Of a stretch of 64,000 bases of DNA, positions 40,267-49,900 are shown one piece after another. Position numbers and translations under genes: made by a program. This DNA comes from Paractinoplanes ovalisporus (GTDB taxonomy: Bacteria > Actinomycetota > Actinomycetes > Mycobacteriales > Micromonosporaceae): the NCBI RefSeq assembly GCF_016834655.1, contig NZ_JAENHP010000015.1, positions 181,777-245,776 on the forward strand. The letters run 5' to 3'. Position 1 is the first letter of the stretch, and the number at the start of each line of letters is the position of its first letter. Below the pieces are notes generated by a model. It was not told the DNA's origin, made no database searches, and worked only from the letters and a program-made list of their open reading frames with translations.

Positions 40267-42063
40267 CGCCGCGGTCAGGTTGACCTGGTGCCGCTGGAGG
40301 TAGGTGGCCTGGAACACGGCCGGCTTCCCCGCGGTGGCCACGTCGTCGGCCGGGTCGTCCACCGACAGCGTCAGCCGCGCGTCGGCGACCCGGATCCGCT
40401 CCCGCGTCGGCACGTCGAACCACGAGCCGGTCTGCACGGCCCCGATCTCGACGCCCAGCACGTGACCGGCGGCCAGGGTCCAGTCGGTCGACTTGAGGGC
40501 GAAGGCCGTGCGGCCGCCGGTGAGCACCGACGCGTTCTCGTTGATGATCACCGCTTGGCCGCCGGGGCCGACGTCGTAGAGCTTGACCATCACGTTGCCC
40601 GGCCCGCGAGCGGCGATCGACACCCGCGGCGTGCCCACGAGGCGGGTCGCCTGACCGACCGGCTGGGAGAACTTGTAGATCGCCGAGGTGGTCCTCCCAG
40701 CCTGGATCCGCTTCACCTGCAGCGCGGCCAGGTCCTTGGGGATGGTCGGCTCGAGCGCCCCGGCGCCGCCCTCGGTGTCGTTGGGGTCCGGCGCCGGCGG
40801 CGGCGGGACGGGCCTGCCGGCCTCGATCAGAGCGGCGTACGCGTCGGTGCCGCCGTCGTCGACGTAGGTGCCGCCGCCCAGCGAGACGGTGCCGGTGCGG
40901 TCGATGACCGGCCACTTGTCCTGGGCCCGCCACTTGCCGGTGCTGTCCTGCACGGCGAAGGCCGGGTACTTCGCGGCCGGCTTCACGCCCTTGAGGTACT
41001 GGTCGTAGAAGGCGAGGGTCTCGGCGAACCAGCCGTCCCGGCCCATCTTCAGCCGCCCGGCGTCGTCCTTGTCATTTCCCCGTACGTGGTTCCACTGGCC
41101 CATCCACGCGCGCTTCGGACCGTTGTGGTTGGCCAGGTATTCGTCCATGTCCTCGGGCTTGGTGTTGTCCTCGATGAAGCCCTGGGTGACGAACAGCGGG
41201 GTGTCGCTGCCCCGGGCCTGCTTCGGCAGGTCGCGGGCCCGCCAGAACGGGGACCGCTGGTCGCTGACCAGATAGCCGGATCCATAGTGGTCGACACACT
41301 GCGGGTGGTTGGCCTCGTACGCGGCGTTGGCCTTATAGCGGGCGTCGTCGTCCGGCATCTGCGGCAGCAGGGCGAGGCTGCTGTAGATGGCCGGCACGGT
41401 CAGCGAGTTCTGCCGCGGGATGCCGTTGGAATGGGGATTACGGTACGGGTCCCAGACCGGTTCCTGGGCCACGACCGCCTTCAGCGCGTCCTGGTTCAGG
41501 TTGTTGCCGATCAGGCCGGTCATGGCGTCGTACGACTTGCCGTACATGCCGACCGCGCCGGTCGACCACGGCTGCTTCGAAGCCCAGTCGATCGCGGCCC
41601 GCACGTCGTCCTGCTCGTCGCGGCCGGCGAAGTCGAGGCAGCCGCTCGAACCGCCGAAGCCGCGCGAGTCGACCATCACGAACGCGTAGCCCTTGTCGAA
41701 CAGCTTGGTGCCCGTGAGGAAGTCGTAGAACCGGTCGGACGGGCCGGCGTGCTTCCAGTCTTCCTTGCTCCGCTCCCCCGAGTGCCCGAAGTAGGGGCCG
41801 ATCGAGAGGATGACCGGCACCTTGGTTCCGGCCTTCATCCCCTCGGGGCGCAGCACATCGGCGTGCAGCTCGGCGCCTCCGGTGGTCGGGAAGTAGTGCT
41901 GGGTCCAGGCCGCACCCTCGATCACGCGGTCGTTCTGCGCGTGGGTGACCGGCTTGGTCGCGGTGGCGACGGCCGGCTTTCCGGCCGCGACCGCGGCGGC
42001 GCTCGCCCCCGTCACCGCGGCGACGCCGGCCAGGGCGACGACGGCCATGCGTACTGATTTCAC
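40231..42063 (-). CDS. secreted CocE/NonD-family hydrolase (X-Pro dipeptidyl-peptidase-like, S15)
   Basis: A 610-residue exported hydrolase. GTG at 42063 follows GGAGGA closely and begins a signal peptide (MAVVALAGVAAVTGASAAAV). The alpha/beta-hydrolase part has the nucleophile Ser177 in GMYGKSYDAMTG, where most S15 relatives have GxSYxG. A DRFYDF, MGQWNHVRGND and DGWFAETL region supplies the acid/base face. The last 250 residues form the C-terminal jelly-roll X-Pro dipeptidyl-peptidase domain (DPNDTEGG..., GTPRVSIAARGPG). It may release X-Pro dipeptides or cleave small esters outside the cell. The 3' end overlaps the MerR gene. Confidence 0.88.
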   Translation of the reverse strand: MKSVRMAVVALAGVAAVTGASAAAVAAGKPAVATATKPVTHAQNDRVIEGAAWTQHYFPTTGGAELHADVLRPEGMKAGTKVPVILSIGPYFGHSGERSKEDWKHAGPSDRFYDFLTGTKLFDKGYAFVMVDSRGFGGSSGCLDFAGRDEQDDVRAAIDWASKQPWSTGAVGMYGKSYDAMTGLIGNNLNQDALKAVVAQEPVWDPYRNPHSNGIPRQNSLTVPAIYSSLALLPQMPDDDARYKANAAYEANHPQCVDHYGSGYLVSDQRSPFWRARDLPKQARGSDTPLFVTQGFIEDNTKPEDMDEYLANHNGPKRAWMGQWNHVRGNDKDDAGRLKMGRDGWFAETLAFYDQYLKGVKPAAKYPAFAVQDSTGKWRAQDKWPVIDRTGTVSLGGGTYVDDGGTDAYAALIEAGRPVPPPPAPDPNDTEGGAGALEPTIPKDLAALQVKRIQAGRTTSAIYKFSQPVGQATRLVGTPRVSIAARGPGNVMVKLYDVGPGGQAVIINENASVLTGGRTAFALKSTDWTLAAGHVLGVEIGAVQTGSWFDVPTRERIRVADARLTLSVDDPADDVATAGKPAVFQATYLQRHQVNLTAALPASFSVPAAR

Positions 42064-42176
42064 GAACTCCTCCACGAGGATGAGCGGAATGATCTCGCTC
42101 CGGAGCAGAACATGTGCCCTTACGGCACAGTCAACTCCGATCCGTACGGAGGATTGACTTTCTCGCGAAGAATGAC

Positions 42177-42905
42177 CTAAGCGGACGGGTCCCAGTCGAT
42201 GAGCTGCTGGTAGATCCGGCGGTCGCCGTCCAGCTTCAGCGAATCCAGCTCGACGCGGCCGTAGAAGAGCAGGACCAGCTCGTTGGCCGTGCCCTCCAGG
42301 GTGCCGTCGGCCGGAGCGTCGGTGGGCTCGCCGAGCCGGGCGCCGTCGGCCGACAGCCACAACCGCCAGGTGCGGCCCCCGGTGACCCGGTGGTCGAGGG
42401 TGGCCGGGGCGTGCGGCCACGGGCTGGTCGTCGACGCGCAGGTCCGCAGGAACTCGTCGACGCCGTCGAGGGCGACCTCGTCGGGCAGCGGCTGCGGGGC
42501 GCCGCCGGCGAGCTGGGCGTCGTACGTGTGGACGGCGATCTCCTGCAGCTGGTGCCGGGCGGCGGCGCCACAGTTCTGCGGGGACTGCGAGTCACCCCAC
42601 CAGGTCCAGCAGCCCTGCTCAGGCCCGGCCTCGCGCAGCGCGTCCAGCATCAACCGCGTCGACTCGGCCAGCCAGGCGTCGACATCCTCCCCCGGTTCGA
42701 CGGCCTCCCAGGCCACGGGCGTGTCGGCCGGCCCGGCGGCAACGATGGCGGCCCACTTGCGGCGCCCGTTCCCGATGTGCCCCACCAGGTCGGCGAGCGT
42801 CCACCCGGGGCAGCTGGGCACCGGCACGTCAAGGCTGGGTGCGGCGGCCACGGCAGCCCGGAACGCCGCGGAACGCTCGTCGATCAGCTCCAAGATCCTG
42901 TCCAC
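42177..42905 (-). CDS. maleylpyruvate isomerase-family mycothiol-dependent protein
   Basis: A 242-residue protein of the mycothiol-dependent maleylpyruvate isomerase (MDMPI) family. The MDMPI_N signature is clear: VPVPSCPGWTLADLVGHIGN, with later HQLQEIAVHTYDAQLA supplying a metal His. Such proteins use mycothiol, the actinobacterial thiol cofactor, for isomerase or transferase reactions; many are only named by similarity. The start is GTG at 42905. A TAGACA -10-like element lies six bases before it, again hinting at a leaderless message. No clear operon partner: the upstream gene is a phosphotransferase-like protein about 39 nt away on the same strand. Confidence 0.82.
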   Translation of the reverse strand: MDRILELIDERSAAFRAAVAAAPSLDVPVPSCPGWTLADLVGHIGNGRRKWAAIVAAGPADTPVAWEAVEPGEDVDAWLAESTRLMLDALREAGPEQGCWTWWGDSQSPQNCGAAARHQLQEIAVHTYDAQLAGGAPQPLPDEVALDGVDEFLRTCASTTSPWPHAPATLDHRVTGGRTWRLWLSADGARLGEPTDAPADGTLEGTANELVLLFYGRVELDSLKLDGDRRIYQQLIDWDPSA

Positions 42906-42944
42906 CGACGCTGTCTACCACCCGGCGCGAGCCAGGGACAGCGA

Positions 42945-43964
42945 TTATCCGCCGGGCAGCGACCGCGCGACCTCGGCGGCCGGGAACGGGGTCTTCTTGC
43001 TGACGGTCTCGAACGCGTCTAAGAAGTCGCCCATCACCAGGGCGACCGGCAGGTGGCGGGCCACGATGCGGGTGGCCGCGTCCGGCAGGCCCAGACCGGC
43101 CGGGTCGGAGGCGTGCGCGCGCAGCCGCCCCATCACCTCGGGCCAGGGCACGTCGAGCAGCGTGCTCACCAGCCAGCGGGTCAGGTGGGTGGCCGTGTAG
43201 GCGTGGTCGTAGTCGGCGTGCCGGCGTACGAAGGCGGACTCGGCGGCGTCGAGGGCGAACCCGGCGTGCGTGGACAGGCCGAAGTCGGCGAAGTAGATGC
43301 GGTCACCGTCGGTCAGCAGGTTGCGGAAGTGCGCGTCGAAATGGGTCATGCCCCGCGCCCGCATGAACGTGGACCCGTCGTGCAGGAGGCGGTCGACGAA
43401 GGCGTACGCGTCGTCGCCCTGCCGGGCCAGCCACTGGTCCACGGTGGACGGAATGTGTTCCATGAACAGCACGACGGTTTCGGGTGCGGCGCTGATCGCC
43501 TCGAGCCGGGAACGGACCGCCTCGTCGCCGTCCCAGTGCTTTACCCAGCGTTCCAGTTCGGCGGCGTCGGCCGGGCCCGGCGGTTCGGGGCGGATCCGCC
43601 AGTGGTGCAGCAGCGGGAACCCGCCGAAACCGCCCTCCAGCACCCACTCGGTGGTCATCGTGTGCACGGCGACCTCACGCCACACGCCGAAGCCGGTCGA
43701 CCCGAAACCGTACTGATAGAACGTGGGCAGGCCGAACAGGTTCGCCGTCGACCCCACATTTCCCGTACGCCGTTCGAGCTCGGTGAGCGGCACGTGCTTG
43801 ACGAACGTGGGCACGCCGGCCACGTCGACGCTCGCCGTGCTGCCGCCGAAGCCCGCGGTCGGCGCCGACGCCCGCGCCAGCAGTTCCGACAATCCGGAAT
43901 CGTCGAGGGCCGCCAAGGTCTGCGCCGCGGCCCGGTGCCGGTCGATGCGTTCGCTCAGATGCAC
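42945..43964 (-). CDS. aminoglycoside phosphotransferase/protein-kinase-like fold protein
   Basis: A 339-residue kinase-like protein. The catalytic loop reads MTHFDAHFRNLL (HxDxxxxN) and is followed by YFADFGLS with the DFG-type magnesium Asp; FVKHVPLTELE early in the protein probably has the ATP lysine, and VLFMEHIPSTVDQWLA forms the hinge. It lacks a glycine-rich P-loop of a classical Ser/Thr kinase, so it is an APH-like small-molecule or lipid kinase, or an atypical protein kinase. It stands alone on the minus strand between PilZ-domain and isomerase genes. Substrate unknown. Confidence 0.75.
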   Translation of the reverse strand: MHLSERIDRHRAAAQTLAALDDSGLSELLARASAPTAGFGGSTASVDVAGVPTFVKHVPLTELERRTGNVGSTANLFGLPTFYQYGFGSTGFGVWREVAVHTMTTEWVLEGGFGGFPLLHHWRIRPEPPGPADAAELERWVKHWDGDEAVRSRLEAISAAPETVVLFMEHIPSTVDQWLARQGDDAYAFVDRLLHDGSTFMRARGMTHFDAHFRNLLTDGDRIYFADFGLSTHAGFALDAAESAFVRRHADYDHAYTATHLTRWLVSTLLDVPWPEVMGRLRAHASDPAGLGLPDAATRIVARHLPVALVMGDFLDAFETVSKKTPFPAAEVARSLPGG

Positions 43965-43976
43965 CGCACCACGATG

Positions 43977-44636
43977 TCAGAAGGACTCGTTGCGCATGCG
44001 ACGCTCGTTGATCTCCCAGGTCAGCACGTAGAGGCGGATCATCTGGGCCAGCGTCTCACCCGAGTTGAAGGTGAGCACGACGTGCTGGCCCGGGTCGCCG
44101 TGCGGGGCCTTGCGCACCGTGAGGATCGTGCCGGTGACGTCGATCTCGCCCGACCCGCCGAGCGAGACCGAGGCCCGCAGCCGGTCGCCGGGGGCCAGCT
44201 TCGCCGGCTCGTCGATCCAGCAGCGCAGCCCGCCCTCGCTGATGTCGAGCAGGGCGCCCTCGATCTCGTGGCCGTCCTCACCCTCGGTGGTCAGCAGCAC
44301 CGCGGCGCCGCCGCCCCCGCGCATGAACTCGCGGCGGTTGCTCTGCCGCGGGGCCTCGAGCGGGACAAGCGTCCACCGGAAGGGCGCCTCGTCCGAGACG
44401 GAGACGAGACGGCAGCGGAGCACGACCCGGGTGCGCGGCGGCGCCCAGAAGACCTCGAACTCCTGGCCGGGCACGTGGCCGAGCGGGCCGGCGGTCTCGA
44501 GCGGGGCGGTGACCGTGAAGGTGTCACCGTCGACCGATTCCAGCCGCGACCGGAAGTTCACGCCCTCGCCGAGGACGAGGAACATCGACGTGCCGACGGC
44601 GGGAAGGTCGGTGGTAGCGGGAACCGCAAGAATCAT
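43977..44636 (-). CDS. PilZ-domain (c-di-GMP-binding) protein
   Basis: A 219-residue two-domain protein of the YcgR type. The C-terminal half is a PilZ domain with the RxxxR motif (RREFMR, Arg102 and Arg106) and the following DISEGG (Asp131, Ser133, Gly136) that together grip c-di-GMP. The N-terminal 90 residues form a YcgR-N-like beta domain. It would sense c-di-GMP and modulate motility, polysaccharide production or another target. A cellulose-synthase-like glycosyltransferase lies 10 kb away at 54749-56398 and might be an output, but this is only a guess. Confidence 0.85.
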   Translation of the reverse strand: MILAVPATTDLPAVGTSMFLVLGEGVNFRSRLESVDGDTFTVTAPLETAGPLGHVPGQEFEVFWAPPRTRVVLRCRLVSVSDEAPFRWTLVPLEAPRQSNRREFMRGGGGAAVLLTTEGEDGHEIEGALLDISEGGLRCWIDEPAKLAPGDRLRASVSLGGSGEIDVTGTILTVRKAPHGDPGQHVVLTFNSGETLAQMIRLYVLTWEINERRMRNESF

Positions 44637-44728
44637 GGCTGAGACACCTCGTGCAACGGGGATCCGGTCGAGGGAAGTAATCGGTCGCCGGTGCCGCCAC
44701 GTGAGTGTTTCGGTAGCGAAACGGTTCG

Positions 44729-44760
44729 GGGCCCGGCCGTGAACACGGTCGGCCGGGCCC
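44729..44760 (-). terminator. 10-bp GC hairpin downstream of VOC gene
   Basis: GGGCCCGGCC (44729-44738) and GGCCGGGCCC (44751-44760) are perfectly complementary with a 12-nt loop. It follows the remnant at 44762-44866 and is the likely terminator of that former gene and now of the VOC gene. Confidence 0.65.
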
Positions 44761-44761
44761 G

Positions 44762-44866
44762 ATGCGGAAAGGCACGCTCATCAGCGGGGACAGTGAGCCG
44801 TCGGTGAACTCCCGTGGCACGTACAGGGTGTGGTCGCCTTCACTCGCCGGCCGACCGTCGACGCCC
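44762..44866 (-). pseudogene. possible C-terminal gene remnant before terminator
   Basis: On the minus strand this stretch reads as a plausible protein tail (GDHTLYVPREFTDGSLSPL, then MSVPFRI) without a start or stop of its own, directly followed by a strong hairpin. It looks like the 3' end of a lost gene that left its terminator. The evidence is sequence character only. Confidence 0.3.
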
Positions 44867-44867
44867 G

Positions 44868-45260
44868 TCAGTCCAGGCAGAACTCGTTGCCCTCGACGTC
44901 GTGCATGTTCTGGCACGACTCGTTCACGCCGTCGGCCAGCAGCAACTGCCCGCGGGTCGCGCCGAGGGCGACGAGCCGGGCGCTCTCGGCTTCGAGCGCG
45001 GCCAGCCGTTCCGCGCCGACCAGGCCGGACCCCACCCGTACGTCGAGGTGGAGCCGGTTCTTCACGACCTTGCCCTCGGGAACGCGCTGGAAGTAGAGCC
45101 GCGGCCCTTTCCCCGTCGGGTCGACACAGGCGAACGCCGACTCCTGACTCTCGGGCGGCGCCGCCACCGGCACATAGCCCAGCACCTCGCACCAGAACCG
45201 CCCCACCCGCGCGGGTTCCCGGCAGTCGAAGGTGACTTGAAACTCCTTGATCGACCCCAT
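44868..45260 (-). CDS. VOC-family (glyoxalase-like) protein
   Basis: A 130-residue vicinal-oxygen-chelate protein. Two beta-alpha-beta-beta-beta units are suggested by FQVTFDCREPARVGRFWCEVLGY and NRLHLDVRVG, with the usual terminal metal-ligand region DVEGNEFCLD. Potential ligands include His and Glu residues. It may be a small-molecule-binding or resistance protein; the start is an ATG at 45260 next to the AAA gene stop on the same strand. Exact function unknown. Confidence 0.82.
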   Translation of the reverse strand: MGSIKEFQVTFDCREPARVGRFWCEVLGYVPVAAPPESQESAFACVDPTGKGPRLYFQRVPEGKVVKNRLHLDVRVGSGLVGAERLAALEAESARLVALGATRGQLLLADGVNESCQNMHDVEGNEFCLD

Positions 45261-45269
45261 CCGCCCACC

Positions 45270-45794
45270 CTAGGACGCGACCACCGCCCGTACGGCGTCG
45301 ACGCGCTCGTCCAGCGGCCCCGCCGCCACGTCGACGATCGTGAATCCCACTTCCCGGTAGACCTCCTCATGAACCCGCTCGAACGCCAGCGATTCCGCGA
45401 ACCCGATCCGCCGGGCGGCGGTGGGCCGGACAAAGCCGAGGTTGCGCACGAAGAACACCACGGGTTCGACGCGCATCCGTTCGATCGCGGCCAGAAGCCC
45501 GGCCGGCGCCTCCACCCCGAGCCAGCGGCTCAGAGCCAGCGTGCACACCGGCGATCGGTCGAGAAACGTGACGCCGGGCCCGTCCCCCACGGCATACATC
45601 CGCCGGCATTGCAATTCCACAATCCGCGCGACGAAGTCATCCTCCCGCCACGGCTCATCCACCCCTTGGGCCTGCCGCAGAGCGATGACGTCAGTGGCGG
45701 CTTCCTCGACAACCCCGAACCCGTCCACTTCGAGCCGCCGCAGAACAGCCGTCTTCCCCGACCCCGGGGCCCCGGTCAACACGTACTTCCGCAT
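45270..45794 (-). CDS. AAA-family P-loop ATPase (NadR/AAA_28-like kinase)
   Basis: A 174-residue P-loop protein with Walker A GAPGSGKT (8-15) and a downstream TFLDRSPVCTLAL segment that carries the Walker-B-like acidic residues. The layout matches AAA_28 proteins, small predicted nucleoside or small-molecule kinases. The start at 45794 is the ATG before RKYVLTGAP. A small gene with an internal deletion precedes it on the same strand (30 nt between). It is followed by a VOC gene. Substrate unknown. Confidence 0.82.
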   Translation of the reverse strand: MRKYVLTGAPGSGKTAVLRRLEVDGFGVVEEAATDVIALRQAQGVDEPWREDDFVARIVELQCRRMYAVGDGPGVTFLDRSPVCTLALSRWLGVEAPAGLLAAIERMRVEPVVFFVRNLGFVRPTAARRIGFAESLAFERVHEEVYREVGFTIVDVAAGPLDERVDAVRAVVAS

Positions 45795-45823
45795 GGCACC
45801 TTCCCCCGAGAGCGCGACCGCTG

Positions 45824-45964
45824 TCAGCAGGTCGAGTGGAACAGGCCGCCGGCCGGGCGGGTCTCCGCCAGCTTGTTGTAGAGCTTGAAATCCTTGCCCG
45901 GTGGCAGGCCCTCGACCTCCATGCGACCCCACTCGACCGCGATGATCCTGGGTGACTCAGCCAT
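45824..45964 (-). CDS. 46-residue Mth938-like minigene, internally deleted
   Basis: An ATG-initiated 46-codon frame with a good ribosome-binding site (GGAGGGAAG). From memory of the Mth938-like family, its first part (SPRIIAVEWGRMEVEGL... GKDFKLY) matches the N-terminus, and its last part (YNKLAETRPAGGLFHSTC) matches the C-terminus including the final GGLFHSTC. About 70 residues in the middle appear missing, with the junction at a KLY/YN sequence. The reading frame is preserved across the junction. It may be a pseudogene or an expressed shortened protein. Confidence 0.5.
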   Translation of the reverse strand: MAESPRIIAVEWGRMEVEGLPPGKDFKLYNKLAETRPAGGLFHSTC

Positions 45965-46019
45965 GGCTTCCCTCCGGCGGGTTGACGGGCAATAGTAGAC
46001 AGCGGCAGGGGGTGAGGTC

Positions 46020-46394
46020 ATGCGAGCCGCGATCGAGGAGCACTGGCGGGCCTCCGAGGCCGGTGACGTCGAGGCCGAACACGCGATCTACGCCGATGAC
46101 GCCGTTCTCGACTATCCGCAGTCGGGTGAACGGTTCCGCGGCCGCGCGACGATCGCCGCCCAGCGTGGCGGCCACCCGGCCACCCGACACTTCACGGTCC
46201 GGCGCATCACCGGCTCGGGCGACCTGTGGGTGAGCGAGTGCGTCATCACCTACGACGGCGTCCCGACCCGTTCGGTGAGCATCATGGAGTTCGCCGGCGG
46301 CCTTGTGGTGCACGAGACGCCGTATTTCGCCGACCCGTTTCAGGCGCCCGCATCCCGGGCCGCCCTGGCCGAGCCGATGCCGGGCGATATCTGA
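46020..46394 (+). CDS. SnoaL-like NTF2-fold protein
   Basis: A 124-residue NTF2/SnoaL-like protein. It begins with a long helix (RAAIEEHWRASEAGD), followed by EHAIYADDAVLDYPQSGERFRG and later ECVITYDGVPTRSVSIMEF, the cone-shaped fold typical of small binding or isomerase-like proteins. GGGGGTGAGG supplies the ribosome-binding site. It is transcribed divergently from the Mth938-like minigene, and its last 55 nt overlap the convergent TPR-like gene. Function unknown. Confidence 0.82.
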   Translation: MRAAIEEHWRASEAGDVEAEHAIYADDAVLDYPQSGERFRGRATIAAQRGGHPATRHFTVRRITGSGDLWVSECVITYDGVPTRSVSIMEFAGGLVVHETPYFADPFQAPASRAALAEPMPGDI

Positions 46395-46837
46395 GCGGAG
46401 AGCCGGCTCAGGCCGTCGCGGATCAGGTGGCCGTAGTCGTTGTCGGCGAGGGTGTCGACTGTGGAGCGGGCCTCGGCCAGGTGCTTGCGGGCCTGGGGCA
46501 GGTCGCCCAGCCGGTGGTAGCAGTCGGCCAGGTTCAGGTGCAGTGACGGGTACAGCTGGGCCACGGTCATCGGCACGCCGGCCGAAGCCAGATCGTCGTC
46601 GGTGAGCGAAGCGACCGCCGTCAGGGCGCGCTGGTCCCACAGCAACTCCGAACGCGGGTCGTCCTGGACGTCGGCCATCGAGTGGGCCAGCACGCAGACG
46701 TGCAGCGGGTCGCCGGCCTCGCCGCCGATCGCGGTCCAGATCTCGGTGAACATCACGCGCGCGGCCGCGCGGTCGCCGCCGACATGGTGCAGCTGCACGG
46801 CCTCGTTGATGCGGGCCAGGGTCGGATCGTCGGGCAC
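46340..46837 (-). CDS. hypothetical TPR-like helical protein
   Basis: A 165-residue alpha-helical protein. Segments such as INEAVQLHHVGGDRAAARVMF, LHVCVLAHSMADVQ and LYPSLHLNLADCYHRLGDLP resemble tetratricopeptide helices. The start is GTG at 46837. Its 3' end overlaps the convergent SnoaL gene by 55 nt, so translation of one could affect the other. The first part lacks signal or membrane segments. It is likely a small interaction module; no partner is evident. Confidence 0.68.
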   Translation of the reverse strand: MPDDPTLARINEAVQLHHVGGDRAAARVMFTEIWTAIGGEAGDPLHVCVLAHSMADVQDDPRSELLWDQRALTAVASLTDDDLASAGVPMTVAQLYPSLHLNLADCYHRLGDLPQARKHLAEARSTVDTLADNDYGHLIRDGLSRLSAQISPGIGSARAARDAGA

Positions 46838-46959
46838 GAGGGGATCCTTTCAAGTAATTTCGGGCAAGTTTCGAAGCAGAAAACAAAAGTTATAGACGTC
46901 CGTGCAGAAGTCTGCTTACGTCTTCAAGCATCGATCCATGTCGAAGTCTGGGCGGTCCG

Positions 46960-49900
46960 ATGAAGAAGACGTTATTTGCCCTGGTCGCCACCACCACTCT
47001 CGCGGGTCTGTGGCCCGCCCTCCCGGCCGTCGCGGCCGACGTCCCGCCGCAGGAGCCGGGCGTCACCCTGCGCACGTACGACCTGCAGACCGCACGCGAC
47101 TCGATCTGCGTGCTCAAACCCGGCCAGACCCCGAACGTCGACAAGAAGATGACGACGGTGAACTGGACGACCGCCGCCGACTTCGGCCTCGAGGACCGGT
47201 TCCAGTCCGAGGTCATCGGCAACGTCAACATCACCACCGCCGGTACGTACGGGTTCCGGCTGACCAGTGACGACGGCTCCCGCCTGAAGATCGACGGCGC
47301 CACCGTCATCGACCACGACGGCGCCCACGGGGCCACCGCCAAGGAGGGCTCGGTCAGCCTGACCACCGGCTACCACGCGCTGTTCGTCGAGTACTTCGAG
47401 CGCGACGGCGGCCAGCAGCTCACGTTGGAATGGCGTCCGCCGGGCGCGAGCGCGTACGCGGTGGTCCCGAACAGCGTGCTGAGCACCGACGCCGGCGTGG
47501 TGCGGGTGACCGCGCCCGGCCGCAAGGAGTGCGAGGGGGCCGGGGACAGCCCGGGTGACGGCCTGCCGCTGACCGGTGTGCACCCGGGCTACACGCTGAC
47601 CAACCTGCGCCCCAACGGGTTCCAGCCCCAGGTGAGCGCGATGGACTGGTTCCCGGACGGCCGCCTGGCGATCGCGACCTGGGGCGGCAGCGACACCGTG
47701 GCCGGCAAGGTCTACATCCTCAGCGGGGTCACCGGCAGCACATCGCCGGGCCAGGTGACGTACAAGGAAATCGCCTCCGGTCTTCGCGAGCCGATGGGGC
47801 TGAAGATCGTCGACGGCAAGATCTACGTGTCGCAGAAGCACGAGCTGACCGAGCTCAACGACACCAACGGCGACGGCACCATCGACCAGTACCGGCGCGT
47901 GGCCACCTGGCCGTTCGACGGCAACTTCCACGAGTTCGCGTTCGGGCTGCTCTATCAGGACGGCTACTTCTATCTGAACCTGTCCGTCTCGATCAACCTG
48001 GGCGGCGCGACCACCGATCCGCAGGGCTCGCCCAACCGCGGGACCACGCTGAAGATCAACCGGTCGACCGGCGCGGTGCAGTACATCGCGGGCGGCCTGC
48101 GCACCCCGGACGGCCTCAACTTCGGGCCCGAGGGCGACATCTTCGTGCTGGACAACCAGGGCGGCTGGCTGCCCGCGTCGAAGCTGGTGCAGATCAAGCA
48201 GGACCGCTTCTTCGGCCACTACACCAACCCGGACGGCCCCTTCGACACCCAGCCGGTGACCGAGCCCGTGCTGTGGCTGCCCCAGAACGAGATCGCCAAC
48301 TCGCCGAGCACCCCGGTGATGCTGAACTCGGGTCCGTACGCGGGCCAGATGCTCTTCGGCGACGTCACCTATGGCGGCGTGCAGCGGGCGTACCTGGAGA
48401 AGGTCAACGGCCAGTACCAGGGCGCGGTGTTCCGGCTCACCCAGGGCCTCGAGATGGGCGTGCTGCGGCTCAGCCAGGGCCCGGACGGCGCGCTCTACGC
48501 GGGCGGCCTCGGCGCGGGCGGCAACTGGGGGCAGGAGGGCAAATTGACGTACGGGCTGCAGAAGCTCACGCCGAACGGCTCCAGCGTCTTCGACATCAAG
48601 GCCATGCGCGCGATCGCCGACGGTTTCGAGATGGAGTACACGCAGCCGGTGGCCGCCGCGACCGCCGCCAGCTACAAGGTCAAGCAGTGGCGCTACCAGC
48701 CCACGCCCGACTACGGCGGCCCCAAGATCGACGAGGAGACGCTGTCGGTCACGTCGGCCACGCTGTCGGCCGACCGGCTCAAGGTGACGCTCAAGGTCGC
48801 CGGGCTGAAGCCGGGGCGGGTGGTGCACGTACGGTCGCCGCGGCCGTTCACCTCGACCACCGGCAGTTCACTGTGGAGCACCGAGGCCTGGTACACGCTG
48901 AACAGTCTGGCCGACGGCACCACCCTCAAGTCGGACCGGGTCGAGGCCGAATGGTCGGGTCAGACCGGCGCCGCCTCGTTCGCCAAGGACCACACCGGCT
49001 ACACCGGGTCGGGCTTCTCGGCCGGGCACGGCGCGGCCGGCGCCGCGACGACGTTCACCGTCAACGTGCCGTCGGCCGGCGCCTATCCGGTCGCGTTGCG
49101 CTACAGCAACGGACCCAACCCGGCGGCCGGCACCAAGACGATGAGCCTGTACGTCAACGGGACGCGCATCAAGCAGGTCAGCCTGGCCGACACCGGCAAC
49201 TGGGACACGTGGGCCACCCTGAACGACTCGGTGACCCTGCGGGCCGGTGGCAACACGATCGCCTACCGCGTCGACACCGGCGACTCCGGGCACATCAACC
49301 TGGACAGCCTGACGGTCGGGTCGGCCGGCTCGTCGGCCGTCAACAAGACCGGCACCATCACCGGGATCGCCGGCAAGTGCCTCGACGTCGACAACGCCAG
49401 CTCGGCCAACGGCGCCAAGATCCAGCTGCACACCTGCAACAACACGTCGGCCCAGAGCTGGACCCGCGAGGGCGACACGTTGCGGGTGCTCGGCAAGTGC
49501 CTCGACGTCGACAACGCGGGGACCGCCAACGGCACCAAGGTGCAGCTCTACACCTGCAACAACAGCGCCGCGCAGGTGTGGCAGACCCAGGCCAACGGGT
49601 CGCTGCTCAACCCGCAGTCGGGCAAGGTGCTCGACGCGGCCGGCGGGTCCAGCGCCGACGGCACCCAGATCCAGATCTGGGAGTGGGCCGACGTGGCCCA
49701 GCAGCGGTGGACGCACAACAACCCGAGCCGGGTGACGCTGTTCGACGGCGGCAACCTCAACGCGTTCCAGAACGCCGACGGCAGCGCACCGACCTGGCCG
49801 GTCTCGGGCGGTTCGGCCGAGGTGCTCGGCGGTGACCTGCGGACCAAGCAGACGTACGGCGACTTCAAACTGCACGTGGAGTTCTGGCTGCCCAACCTGC

